64,000 bases of DNA from Aphodovivens avicola. GTDB lineage: Bacteria > Actinomycetota > Coriobacteriia > Coriobacteriales > Eggerthellaceae. The translations under genes were made by a program, and so were the position numbers. Location: contig DVGW01000049.1 in NCBI GenBank assembly GCA_018712515.1, forward strand, positions 1 through 64,000. The letters run 5' to 3'. Below, piece after piece: positions 36,270 to 44,378 of the stretch (position 1 is the stretch's first letter; every line of letters begins with the position of its first letter). The notes beneath the pieces were generated by a model, which was not told where the DNA came from, searched no databases, and saw only the letters and a program-made list of their open reading frames with translations.

Positions 36270-36467
36270 GCTAAAACGTCGATAATCGCCATCCGGATTG
36301 AAAAAACTGCGTTTTAGCATGGCAGCCCAACGCCGGGGTATGTGTCCATGCCTTTCGTGCGTGTGAAACCCCTGGCGAGTCGGGATCCGAAGAGGCTGTG
36401 GCTGGAACGGGCGTGCTAAACCGTCGTTTTTTCCACGAACGCGGCGAATTCGTTCGTTTTAGCACGC
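36270..36467. repeat. Two inverted repeats with CTAAA/TTTAG arms in a 244-bp gap
   Basis: GCTAAAACG (36270-36278) with CGTTTTAGC (36310-36318), and GCGTGCTAAA (36411-36420) with TTTAGCACGC (36458-36467), the latter enclosing ACGAAC/GTTCGT. The two pairs share the CTAAA core. No gene is supported between 36255 and 36498, which separates convergent genes. Confidence 0.6.
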
Positions 36468-36498
36468 TTCGAGGCGACGGGACGAAGCCGGGGCGTTG

Positions 36499-39400
36499 TC
36501 ACCCCAGCAACTCGAGCAGGTCCTCGCGGGTCAGGCCGGCGAGGGAGGTGCCGCTTGCGCCGATCACCTGATCGGCGAGGAACGCCTTCGCTTCCTGCAG
36601 GTTCAGGATGCGCTCTTCGATCGTGTCCTTTGCGATGACCTTCTGCACGGTGACGGTGCGGGTTTGGCCGATGCGGTGCGTGCGATCGGTCGCCTGATCC
36701 TGCGCCGCCATGTTCCACCAAGGGTCGGCGTGGATGACGACCGAGGCTCCCGTGAGGTTGAGGCCGGTCCCGCCCGCTTTGAGCGAGATGAGGAACGCGG
36801 GCACGTCGTCCGAGTTGAACGCGTCGACCAGCTGAAGGCGGCGGCGCTTGGGAGTCGCGCCCGTGATGGCGTAGTGCGCGATCTTCCTCGCATCGAGCTG
36901 CTCGGCGATGAGCGACAGGAAACCCGTGAACTGCGAGAACACCAGCACCTTCTCGCCGCTTTCGTACGCTGCGTCCACCAGCTCGGCGATGGCCGAGAGC
37001 TTGGCGGCGGGGCCTCGGTAGTTTTCGTAGACGAGCGCGGGGTCGCAGCAGATCTGCCGGAGCTTGGTGAGCTCGGCGAGGATCTCAACCCGGTGTTTGG
37101 TGAAGTCGTCGTCGGCGGCCTGCGCAGTGGCGGCGGCTGCGCGCGCTTCGGGGGTGACGGGTCTCGCCTTGCCGCGACCGCCTTTGACGCGCTTTTGCTC
37201 GGATAGGCGCTCGCGCAGCTGCTGCTCGCAGGCGTCGTAGAGACGGCGCTGCTCGCCCTCGAGTGCGACGTACACCGTGGATTCCAGCTTGTCGGGCAGG
37301 TCTGACAGCACGTCGGCTTTGCGCCGGCGCAGCATGAACGGTCCGGCGAGCGCGCGCAGGCGGGCGGCGGCGTCCTCGTCGCCGCCGGCGATGGGCAGCT
37401 CGAAGCGCTCCTTGAAGCGCGTGTAGGGGCCGAGCAGTCCCGGCATCAAAAAGTCGAAGATGCTCCACAGGTCGGACAGGCGGTTCTCGAGCGGCGTCCC
37501 CGTAAGGGCGAACCGATGGCGCGCCCGCACCCTCTTGGCAGCGCGCGTCGCGCGGGTGGCGGGGTTTTTGATGCAGTGGGCCTCGTCGAGGATGCAGCAG
37601 AAGTACCCGTGCGCGGCGAAGGAGTCGATGTCGATGCGCAGCGTGTCGTACGAGGTGACAAGCACGTCGACGCCCGTTGCGGCGATTTCGGCTGTGGGGT
37701 CGCCGCTGTGTCCAGGGACCTCGTCAGACGTCGCGTCGTCGGGGAGGGCTGCGTCCGCTTCGGCGCCGACTCCGGGCGAGGCGGCAGCGGCGTTGCCCTT
37801 TGCAGTTCCGCCGAGCGCGAGCGCCATCGCTCGCCTGCGCTCGTCCTTGCTGCCCGATACAGCGACGACGCGCATGTCCGGCGCGAACTTCTCGAACTCC
37901 GACAGCCAGTTGTACACGAGCGATGCCGGGCACACGATCAGACTCGGGCCCGTCTCGCGCGCCTCGTTTCGGCGGGCGAGCAAAAGCGCGATGATCTGCA
38001 CCGATTTCCCCAAACCCATCTCGTCCGCCAAGATTCCGCCGAACCCCGCGTCGCATCGCGCCGACAGCCAGCGGAACCCTTCGGCCTGGTAGGGGCGCAG
38101 CACGTCGTCGAGCTCGGCGGGCGGCTGGTAGCTCTCCTCGCTGGCCGCCCGGAAGTTGTCCAGGTAGCGCTCGAACGAGCGGTCGCGGTCGAGGTTGTCC
38201 TCCTCGTCCAGGTAGAACGCCCGAAAGCTCGGCAGCTCCACCTCGCCCGACGCAAGCTGTGCCTGGCTGATGCCCAAGTCCTTGGCCAGGCGGTCGAGCT
38301 GCGTCAGGTCGCAGTCGGCCAGGTTCAGGTACGCCCCGTCGCGCAGCCGGTGATAGCGCTTGCGCTTGCGGTAGCTGGAGAGCAGGGCCGCCAACTCGGC
38401 GGGCGGCAGATCGTCGGCGGACACCGTCAGGTTGAGCAGGTCGCCCGAAAGCGACACCCCAAAGCTCACGCGCGGCGCTTTCTCGCGCAGAAGCCGGTCG
38501 AATGCGGGCGTGGTGAGCACCTCTCCCAGCTCGCGGAACTCCGCCAGCCCGCCGAACAGCAGGTCGGCCACCTCGTCGGACGCGTCCAGGGGCAGCTGGG
38601 CGGGCGAGGGCAGCCATCCTTCGCCGAAGTAGCGCTCTACCAGCGCCTCCGCCTGCGCTTCGCGGCGGCTGTCGCGCAGGGGCGCGGGAGCGGCGGACTC
38701 CGAGCCGCTGATGCGCGCCGCGCCCGTATATCCGGTGCTCCCGTCCAGACCGCCGCCCAGGCCCCTGTGCTGGCTGCCCTCTTCGGCAGCTTCTCGCGCT
38801 CGGCTGATGCTGCGCGACGACGCGTCGGCTGCAGGCGGCGCGTCCCCGCCTGCGGCCTCGGTTCCCACGCGGTGCTCCGTCTCGCCGTAGGCGGCTTTGG
38901 CCTCGCAGAACACGTTGTCGCGGTCGCGGTCGAAGTAGAAGCGCAGCTCGCAGGGCACCGGCTTGAGAGCTTCCAGCTCGGGCGGTGCCTCGATGCCCAG
39001 GACGTCCTCGACGATCGGCAGAAGCGTCGCGCAGAACAGCGGCAGGTCGGCGTCGGCGACGAAGCGCGCCTCGCGCTCGCGGTTCAGCAAGATGTCCAGA
39101 ATGCCGGCGCACGGCCCCCAGGCGTCGGGGCAGCGATGGAACGCATCGCCGATCCACACGTACATTCTCTGGCCGAAGCGGATGAGGATCGCGTCGTCGC
39201 GCAAGGAGATGCGCCAGCCGCCCCTCGCCGGAACCAGTTCGATGCCCAGCTGGGGCGCGTCTTCGCTCACGTGCGCATGCGTGAGCGCGCGGGTGCCTGC
39301 GTCGCCGCCTTTGACGTCGAACCACGCGCCCTTCAGGACGTCGAGCAGCTCGACCATCTCGCCCTGCGACAGGTCCAGGTCGCGCTCGACTCCTCCGTAG

Positions 39401-40362
39401 ATGCGCCGCGCCCACCACTCGCCCGCCTGCTGGCGGCTCTCCGCCGTGCGCTCCAGGAACCCTGCGAGCGCCCGCCCCCGTTCGGTGAACGCTTCGGGGC
39501 GGTGGATGAACGCGAGCTTTTTGCCGTAGGAGAACCGCTCGCCCGCGCGCATGCGCGCCAAGAATTCCGAGATGCTTTTGAGCACGTAGGACCCGGTCGG
39601 CCCGCTAACCTTAAAGCGCACCGACCAGCTGCCGTACGCGTAGGAGAGCGTCGGGATCAGGTCGATCTCGCCGTCGGGCTCGTCACCGTCCGATGCGCGC
39701 AGGGTATCGGCGCGACGCATCAGATCCATGAGCTCGGGAGACGTGCTCGGCGCAACGACGTGTTTGCGTTTGGGCTCGTTGCCGTGCCCGCGCCCGTAGC
39801 CATGGTGGAGATCGTCGTCGATCCGGAGCCACTCGCTTACGTCCGGATCGCCCCACGGGCGTGCATCCGGATCACCCCAGGCGTCGTCTTCCCAAGCGGC
39901 GTAGTCGCTCTGCGCGTCGTTTGAGCCGCTGCCGGAAAATCCGAACGTTCCGGGACGCCGGTACCCGTTGAACGACTGCGGATCGTCCAGATAGCGCAGC
40001 GCCAGCGCGCCGCAGTGCTTGCACATGACGGGGTACTTCGCGAAGGCGGGGCAGGTGCACTGGTAGGCGATGACCGCGCCGCCGCGCTCGACGGCGCTGC
40101 GCCCGCGTCTGCCGCGGCGCGCGTCCGGGACGTCGAACGCATCCTCGTCTGCGTCAGCGTTTGCGCTGTCTCCCTCGAGCACCACCTCGACGAGGTACCG
40201 GTCGCGCGGGTCGCTGCCGCGGCACGAGCCGGACAGCGTCGTCTCGCCGTTGGTGGCGTGCACCTCCAGGTCGCCCAGGCGCGAGCGCGACGCCGCGATG
40301 TCCGCCGCGCGCGGGTACGCGCGCGAGCCGCACAGCCGGCGGATCTCCTTTTTCGACGTCAC
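36499..40362 (-). CDS. SWIM zinc-finger SNF2-family helicase
   Basis: 1287-aa DNA-dependent ATPase. A SWIM motif (CTCPAFAKYPVMCKHCGALAL, CxCx-n-CxHC) lies near residue 102, followed by a central SNF2-associated region. The SNF2 core has LADEMGLGKSVQ (Walker A), ILDEAHCIKNP (DEAH, near 924), LTGTPLENR, and in the C-terminal lobe VLVFSQFTGFL and QDQATDRTHRIGQT. The family remodels protein-DNA complexes, often in defence or repair; the substrate here is unknown. The start is GTG 40362 with GAGGAG seven bases upstream. Confidence 0.94.
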   Translation of the reverse strand: MTSKKEIRRLCGSRAYPRAADIAASRSRLGDLEVHATNGETTLSGSCRGSDPRDRYLVEVVLEGDSANADADEDAFDVPDARRGRRGRSAVERGGAVIAYQCTCPAFAKYPVMCKHCGALALRYLDDPQSFNGYRRPGTFGFSGSGSNDAQSDYAAWEDDAWGDPDARPWGDPDVSEWLRIDDDLHHGYGRGHGNEPKRKHVVAPSTSPELMDLMRRADTLRASDGDEPDGEIDLIPTLSYAYGSWSVRFKVSGPTGSYVLKSISEFLARMRAGERFSYGKKLAFIHRPEAFTERGRALAGFLERTAESRQQAGEWWARRIYGGVERDLDLSQGEMVELLDVLKGAWFDVKGGDAGTRALTHAHVSEDAPQLGIELVPARGGWRISLRDDAILIRFGQRMYVWIGDAFHRCPDAWGPCAGILDILLNREREARFVADADLPLFCATLLPIVEDVLGIEAPPELEALKPVPCELRFYFDRDRDNVFCEAKAAYGETEHRVGTEAAGGDAPPAADASSRSISRAREAAEEGSQHRGLGGGLDGSTGYTGAARISGSESAAPAPLRDSRREAQAEALVERYFGEGWLPSPAQLPLDASDEVADLLFGGLAEFRELGEVLTTPAFDRLLREKAPRVSFGVSLSGDLLNLTVSADDLPPAELAALLSSYRKRKRYHRLRDGAYLNLADCDLTQLDRLAKDLGISQAQLASGEVELPSFRAFYLDEEDNLDRDRSFERYLDNFRAASEESYQPPAELDDVLRPYQAEGFRWLSARCDAGFGGILADEMGLGKSVQIIALLLARRNEARETGPSLIVCPASLVYNWLSEFEKFAPDMRVVAVSGSKDERRRAMALALGGTAKGNAAAASPGVGAEADAALPDDATSDEVPGHSGDPTAEIAATGVDVLVTSYDTLRIDIDSFAAHGYFCCILDEAHCIKNPATRATRAAKRVRARHRFALTGTPLENRLSDLWSIFDFLMPGLLGPYTRFKERFELPIAGGDEDAAARLRALAGPFMLRRRKADVLSDLPDKLESTVYVALEGEQRRLYDACEQQLRERLSEQKRVKGGRGKARPVTPEARAAAATAQAADDDFTKHRVEILAELTKLRQICCDPALVYENYRGPAAKLSAIAELVDAAYESGEKVLVFSQFTGFLSLIAEQLDARKIAHYAITGATPKRRRLQLVDAFNSDDVPAFLISLKAGGTGLNLTGASVVIHADPWWNMAAQDQATDRTHRIGQTRTVTVQKVIAKDTIEERILNLQEAKAFLADQVIGASGTSLAGLTREDLLELLG

Positions 40363-40684
40363 GGCGTTCTCCTCCTCGCAGCAGACAATGGTGGCGCGAC
40401 GATTATAACGCCCCCCCTTCAGCCTGGGTCGTGCGTGCTTGAGTGCCGGCGGGCGTTTAGGGTTGGCGCGTTGATTGGGCTGGTGCACCATTTCAGACGA
40501 TGCTCAGCCCAGCTTCATCCCTCGGCTGCGGTTCCCCGAACAAAGCCCAGCACTTTGCGACGGACCGGCATCGCTTTCGAGCGTCTGAACACCCGTCAAA
40601 CGCTTCGAAAGTGACGAAGATTCGCGCGAGCGATGACAAGTGCGTCCTGTACTTATAATGCTATGCGCAGTGGCAACACGCTGA
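40363..40684. other. 322-bp intergenic region with near-palindrome and TATAAT
   Basis: No gene seen. CTTTCGAGCGT (from about 40583) and ACGCTTCGAAAG (ending about 40612) form an imperfect inverted repeat. TATAAT at 40654-40659 (plus strand) is a consensus -10 without a clear -35; transcription from it would run antisense into the XRE gene. Confidence 0.4.
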
Positions 40685-40870
40685 CTAGCTGAATAACTCG
40701 GCGATATCTATGCCGAGCGCGTCGGCAATGCGTCCGAGGTCGTCGAGACCTACGCCAACGCGACCCGTTTCGATGCGCCAGATATGGGATTTGCTGCTGC
40801 CAATCATGAGAGCGAGCTTTTCCTGGGATAGGTTTTGCAGCTTGCGCCGTTGGCGGATCGCAGCACCCAC
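40685..40870 (-). CDS. XRE-family small DNA-binding protein
   Basis: 61-aa single-domain helix-turn-helix protein: IRQRRKLQNLSQEKLALMIG, then SKSHIWRIETGRVGV and LGRIADALGIDIAEL. It is almost only the Cro/C1-type domain. The only usable start is GTG 40870 (an in-frame TAG sits 13 codons upstream), with a weak ribosome site. It diverges from the accessory membrane-protein genes beginning at 41041 and could regulate them. Confidence 0.88.
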   Translation of the reverse strand: MGAAIRQRRKLQNLSQEKLALMIGSSKSHIWRIETGRVGVGLDDLGRIADALGIDIAELFS

Positions 40871-41040
40871 TCGTTGTCTGAGCTCGTTGCTTTCCGTTTC
40901 TTCAGGCTATGTGATATTCTGAATGCATTGGCTTCAAATATGAAAACATACATCGCGAAGAGAAGGATCTGAATGCTAGATAAACGGAGTAGCGATTAGA
41001 GAAAACGCATGCTCCATCTAACGGAAGAGGGCACACGAGC

Positions 41041-41475
41041 ATGGATGGGGATCAGAAATTCCTTGTAGTCAACTTTGCGATTGGCATCGCTTTGCTTCTC
41101 TTCTTTTTCTGGCCCAGTCAAAGTGATGATCCTGAATCCTCTGCTGATGCCGTTTCGGCTTCAAATCCGGTCGTAGTCTCATCAAGCAGTACGGACAGCA
41201 ATGACGCACAGCGTGGTAACGTGCGTCAGGAGCAGAATAGGCGCGAAAGCCTGAAGTCGAATTACTACCACACCTACGCTAAGTGGCAGGGAGATTATGC
41301 ATACTTCTGTGAGTGGCGTGATTCCGGACAGGAGCGAGCTGCCCTGGTGACTGCTGCTACCGAATGGAATCAGGAGATATCTGAATTTGACCCCGCCGAT
41401 ATTCCCGCTGAGAGATTGTCCGAGCATAGGGAGATGCAGAAACTATCCGAGTCGTTTTTGCAGGAACTAATCTAG
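41041..41475 (+). CDS. Small membrane-anchored protein of unknown function
   Basis: 144 aa. One N-terminal hydrophobic helix (FLVVNFAIGIALLLFFFW) is followed by a Ser/Asp-rich linker and a charged helical domain with aromatic residues (SNYYHTYAKWQGDYAYFCEW). No family recognised. GGAAGAGGG lies about 13 bp before the ATG. The lipoprotein gene starts 12 bp downstream. Codon use is visibly less GC-rich than in the flanking helicase genes. Confidence 0.75.
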   Translation: MDGDQKFLVVNFAIGIALLLFFFWPSQSDDPESSADAVSASNPVVVSSSSTDSNDAQRGNVRQEQNRRESLKSNYYHTYAKWQGDYAYFCEWRDSGQERAALVTAATEWNQEISEFDPADIPAERLSEHREMQKLSESFLQELI

Positions 41476-41487
41476 AAAGGGAATGTC

Positions 41488-42828
41488 ATGAACCCGAGAA
41501 GAGCTATTAGTGCTGTTGTTGCTGCCACCCTTGTTGGGGCGCTTCTCGTTTTCGCAGGATGTTCGTCCTCTGAGACGGGGAACGAAAAAGGGGGTACCGA
41601 TTCTTCAGCGAGGGGAATCGCTCAAACATTGAGCGAAGTAGCGGTTGGCGATGTGGTTGACTTGGGGTCTATTCAGTTCGAAGCGTACTACGGTGGCGTG
41701 TTCAATGATGAAGTAGATTGGAGGGTGCTTGCCAAAGAGGACGATCGGGCTCTACTGATCAGCGAAAACATACTCGATATACGACCGTATTTTGAAGACT
41801 ACGAGGCATATCAAAGTTCAATCTACCAGCAGAATATGTCGGGCGAGCTATCTGTGGGGAATCAAGAGGAGTTTGAGCAGCTACTAGGAGCCACCTGGGA
41901 ACGTGCGACGATTCGTACGTGGCTGAACAATGAGTTTCTTGATGGGATGCCTTCTGAGCTTTCGGAGCTTATTATCCCCGTTGAGGTGGCTAACGAGGCA
42001 AACCCTGTATACGGTACATATGGAGGAGCCGCAACGGAAGACTGCGTGTTCCTCCTTTCGATTGACGAAGCAAACAGCTTTTTTTCTTCAGACTCTGAGC
42101 GACGCGCAGTCTACTCCCTTTCCCCCGAAACGTATCAAGTGTTTGAGGCGACATACGGTTTTGATCTCCGAGATGAGTTTGCAGATGGCGCTCAATGGTG
42201 GTTGCGCTCCCCGGGGTATTTCTGGAATTACGCTGCCTATGTTGGCGAGGCGGGAGATATCGGGGACGGTGAAGGCTGGGAGGCGCAGGCAAGCGACGGA
42301 AGCACCTTTACCGTTCCCATGGATGGAGTGGGCGGAGAGTTTGTTGGGGAAAGCGGCCTAGTGGATGTCGGCGTTCGACCCGCTATGTGGGTGAACTGTT
42401 CAGGTGGGAGCGATGAAAGCGAAGCAGCGACGCGAACCCAGGAAGAGGAGCCTTTCGGTGTTGATGGGGGCAACGCGGGGTCTTCGAGCGGCGATTCTGC
42501 GGAGCATGGGATGTCGGTGCCTGAGGGCGCGATCGAATGGATGCAAACGCCTCAGCATCTTGGAGAAACGGTGGACGTGTACGGTCCGGTTGTGTCGACT
42601 CATTTTGCAGCGGACAGCACCGGCCGTCCGACTTTCTTCAATATAGGAGCTTCTTATCCGGATACTTCAGGCGTCACCCTTGTGTTGTGGGAGGAAGACT
42701 CGTCTGCGTTTCAATCATCAACGCTTCCAGTTGAGGGCGCTACAGTGTGCGTAACGGGAGTGCCGTACCTGTATGAGGGGGAGTGCTACATAAAGCTGGA
42801 ATCTCCCGACCAAGTGACCATTCTGTGA
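41488..42828 (+). CDS. DUF6273-like lipoprotein with C-terminal OB-like domain
   Basis: 446 aa. Signal peptide with lipobox (LVFAGC, Cys at about 26), then a domain with ERATIRTWLNNEFLDGMP, VFLLSIDEANSFF, WWLRSPGYFWN and VRPAMWVN, the pattern of DUF6273 (FGE-like surface domains). After a Glu/Ser/Gly linker a final domain of about 95 residues (ETVDVYGPVV...EGATVCVTGVPYLYEGECYIKL) resembles an OB fold. Secreted and lipid-anchored; function unknown. GAAAGGGA precedes the ATG. Confidence 0.82.
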   Translation: MNPRRAISAVVAATLVGALLVFAGCSSSETGNEKGGTDSSARGIAQTLSEVAVGDVVDLGSIQFEAYYGGVFNDEVDWRVLAKEDDRALLISENILDIRPYFEDYEAYQSSIYQQNMSGELSVGNQEEFEQLLGATWERATIRTWLNNEFLDGMPSELSELIIPVEVANEANPVYGTYGGAATEDCVFLLSIDEANSFFSSDSERRAVYSLSPETYQVFEATYGFDLRDEFADGAQWWLRSPGYFWNYAAYVGEAGDIGDGEGWEAQASDGSTFTVPMDGVGGEFVGESGLVDVGVRPAMWVNCSGGSDESEAATRTQEEEPFGVDGGNAGSSSGDSAEHGMSVPEGAIEWMQTPQHLGETVDVYGPVVSTHFAADSTGRPTFFNIGASYPDTSGVTLVLWEEDSSAFQSSTLPVEGATVCVTGVPYLYEGECYIKLESPDQVTIL

Positions 42829-42866
42829 TCCGCTCCTGGGCATGTCGTTTGGTAAGGAGACCAGCT

Positions 42867-43220
42867 ATGAAGATAGGCGCCGCCGAATATCTGATCGCTC
42901 TGATTCTTGCATGCACTTTGGCGATATTCGCATACTACAACACCAACAATCTTTTGTTCGGGGTTCTCGGTTGGGTGGGTGGCCTGATCATCGCTTGGCC
43001 CATCGCCTTTGCAGTCAACCAGCGAGCCGAACGCAAGGCGCGAGGATTTTCCTCGGTGAAAGAGATGTTGATCTACGATGCCGAAGTGAAAAATCAGATT
43101 CTCGCTACGCGATTTCGTTTGGCGCTTGATACGGTTGCCTGCTCAAATGGTTTTCGATCTGCTGAAACATTGCTTTTTGCGATGTTCTTGGAAAATGCGG
43201 CGACACGGATACCGGATTGA
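42867..43220 (+). CDS. Small membrane protein, possibly truncated by an in-frame TGA
   Basis: 117 aa with two hydrophobic helices (YLIALILACTLAIFAYY; LLFGVLGWVGGLIIAWPIAF) and a basic cytoplasmic tail. ATG 42867 is seven bases after AAGGAG. No family recognised. The TGA at 43218-43220 is followed in the same frame by 84 open codons (to 43475) with no strong start, so the original gene may have been one protein of about 202 aa. Confidence 0.7.
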   Translation: MKIGAAEYLIALILACTLAIFAYYNTNNLLFGVLGWVGGLIIAWPIAFAVNQRAERKARGFSSVKEMLIYDAEVKNQILATRFRLALDTVACSNGFRSAETLLFAMFLENAATRIPD

Positions 43221-43235
43221 AACGGCGCGGATATC

Positions 43236-43475
43236 TTGTTGTTGATAGCTCGGAATGATGAGGGGCAGATCACCGACTCCGAGCTGGAAGATGTTGTTCA
43301 GCGAGCGGGATATGAGTCATTCGATGAGCCAATGGGTGGGATTATCGATTCCCTGTTCGACGCATTTAAGACGGGCGGTGAACGGGCGTTGAATGAACCG
43401 GTAGCTCGTTTTGCCGATCGGTATAAAAAACTAAAAGTGATGACTGAAGAAGAAGGAGCCAATGCGGTTGATTAA
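43236..43475 (+). pseudogene. Downstream in-frame part of the preceding ORF, or separate small protein
   Basis: 79 codons from a TTG at 43236, without a ribosome site, in the same frame as the gene ending at 43220. The product is acidic and helical (ITDSELEDVVQRAGYESF; GGIIDSLFDAF). Either the C-terminal part of a gene broken by TGA 43218, or a small gene using a TTG start. No family recognised. It overlaps the next gene by 14 bp. Confidence 0.45.
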
Positions 43476-44049
43476 GTCGAGATTAGCGTTGTTGATGGGA
43501 TTGGCAGCGCTATTCGTATCAATAGCAGTGACGATGTGTCTTATTGCTCCCGAAGATGCCTATGCACGTGGCAATCAGAGGGGAGATGCTCCGTCAGCCA
43601 GTGAGCTTGCGCGACCAGATGTGGAGATTCCATCTCCGGGGGGATCAACTCAGGAGGGAGTGGCCCTTGCGATTCGGGATAGCGAAACTGGTGAGATTTT
43701 GTATTACATAACTCCAGGCGATGATCGTGAGTCTGGAGAAGAGCCCTCAGGCAATGGTGCTGAAAGCGAAAGTGCCCTTTCGGCTGCAGATACCGATTCT
43801 TCGGAGACTTCGGGTTCGCCTGGCACCACGTCAGCGGAGAGCTCCTCGGCGCTCGGCTCCAACGTCATGTATGGCCTGTCGGGTGTGCCGCGTATCGCGG
43901 GAGCTGGTCCGGACAACGATCCGTCTGAAAACTACGAGGGAGATAGCCCTTCGCCCGAATCTGCCCTTATGGTTCTCTGCATAAGCGCCATTCTTATTGG
44001 GTGGTTTTTGTTCCGCCGCCACAAGCGACGTGCTGATCGGGGAAGGTAG
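43462..44049 (+). CDS. Secreted or membrane-anchored Ser/Glu-rich protein
   Basis: 195 aa. N-terminal signal/anchor helix (LALLMGLAALFVSIAVTMCL), a low-complexity Ser/Gly/Glu extracytoplasmic stretch of about 100 residues, then a C-terminal membrane helix (ALMVLCISAILIGWFLF) and a basic tail RRHKRRADRGR. The tail resembles a surface-protein anchor but no LPXTG-like motif is present. GAAGGAG precedes ATG 43462. Last gene of the AT-richer island. Confidence 0.72.
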   Translation: MRLIKSRLALLMGLAALFVSIAVTMCLIAPEDAYARGNQRGDAPSASELARPDVEIPSPGGSTQEGVALAIRDSETGEILYYITPGDDRESGEEPSGNGAESESALSAADTDSSETSGSPGTTSAESSSALGSNVMYGLSGVPRIAGAGPDNDPSENYEGDSPSPESALMVLCISAILIGWFLFRRHKRRADRGR

Positions 44050-44378
44050 CCGCGGTCAACCCGATTCTTAGTCGCAATTCGGTTGTCTGGTTTGTGATTG
44101 GTTGCCGTCTGCTGTTGTGCATTTTGCGATGTCATCCGCTCGCGTGTCTTTCTCTCGCAGCTCCGCTTCCTCCGTCTGGCATTGCCCCATACTCCGCCGC
44201 GCTCGCCACGTCCCGCGCCCCGCTCCGCCCGTCCGCCGCCCCCGCGCTTCGCCCGCGTCCTTGAGAGCGCGCGCTGCGCGTTTGCGCTACCTGCCCGCTT
44301 TCCATGACAGACCGCCTTTAATGTGGGACAATGGAGCGGAAAACAACAAGCTCCACCCATGTTAGGCAGAGTCGTTTC
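44050..44378. other. 329-bp intergenic region
   Basis: Separates the AT-richer island from recJ. A C-rich tract (about 44190-44260) with few purines marks the return to high GC. Nothing else is supported; an upstream in-frame start for recJ (44331) lies here without a good ribosome site. Confidence 0.4.

Noticed and set aside
40654..40659. TATAAT as a promoter for a small RNA antisense to the XRE gene
   Set aside because: No suitable -35 and no terminator or structure downstream; reported only as an intergenic note.
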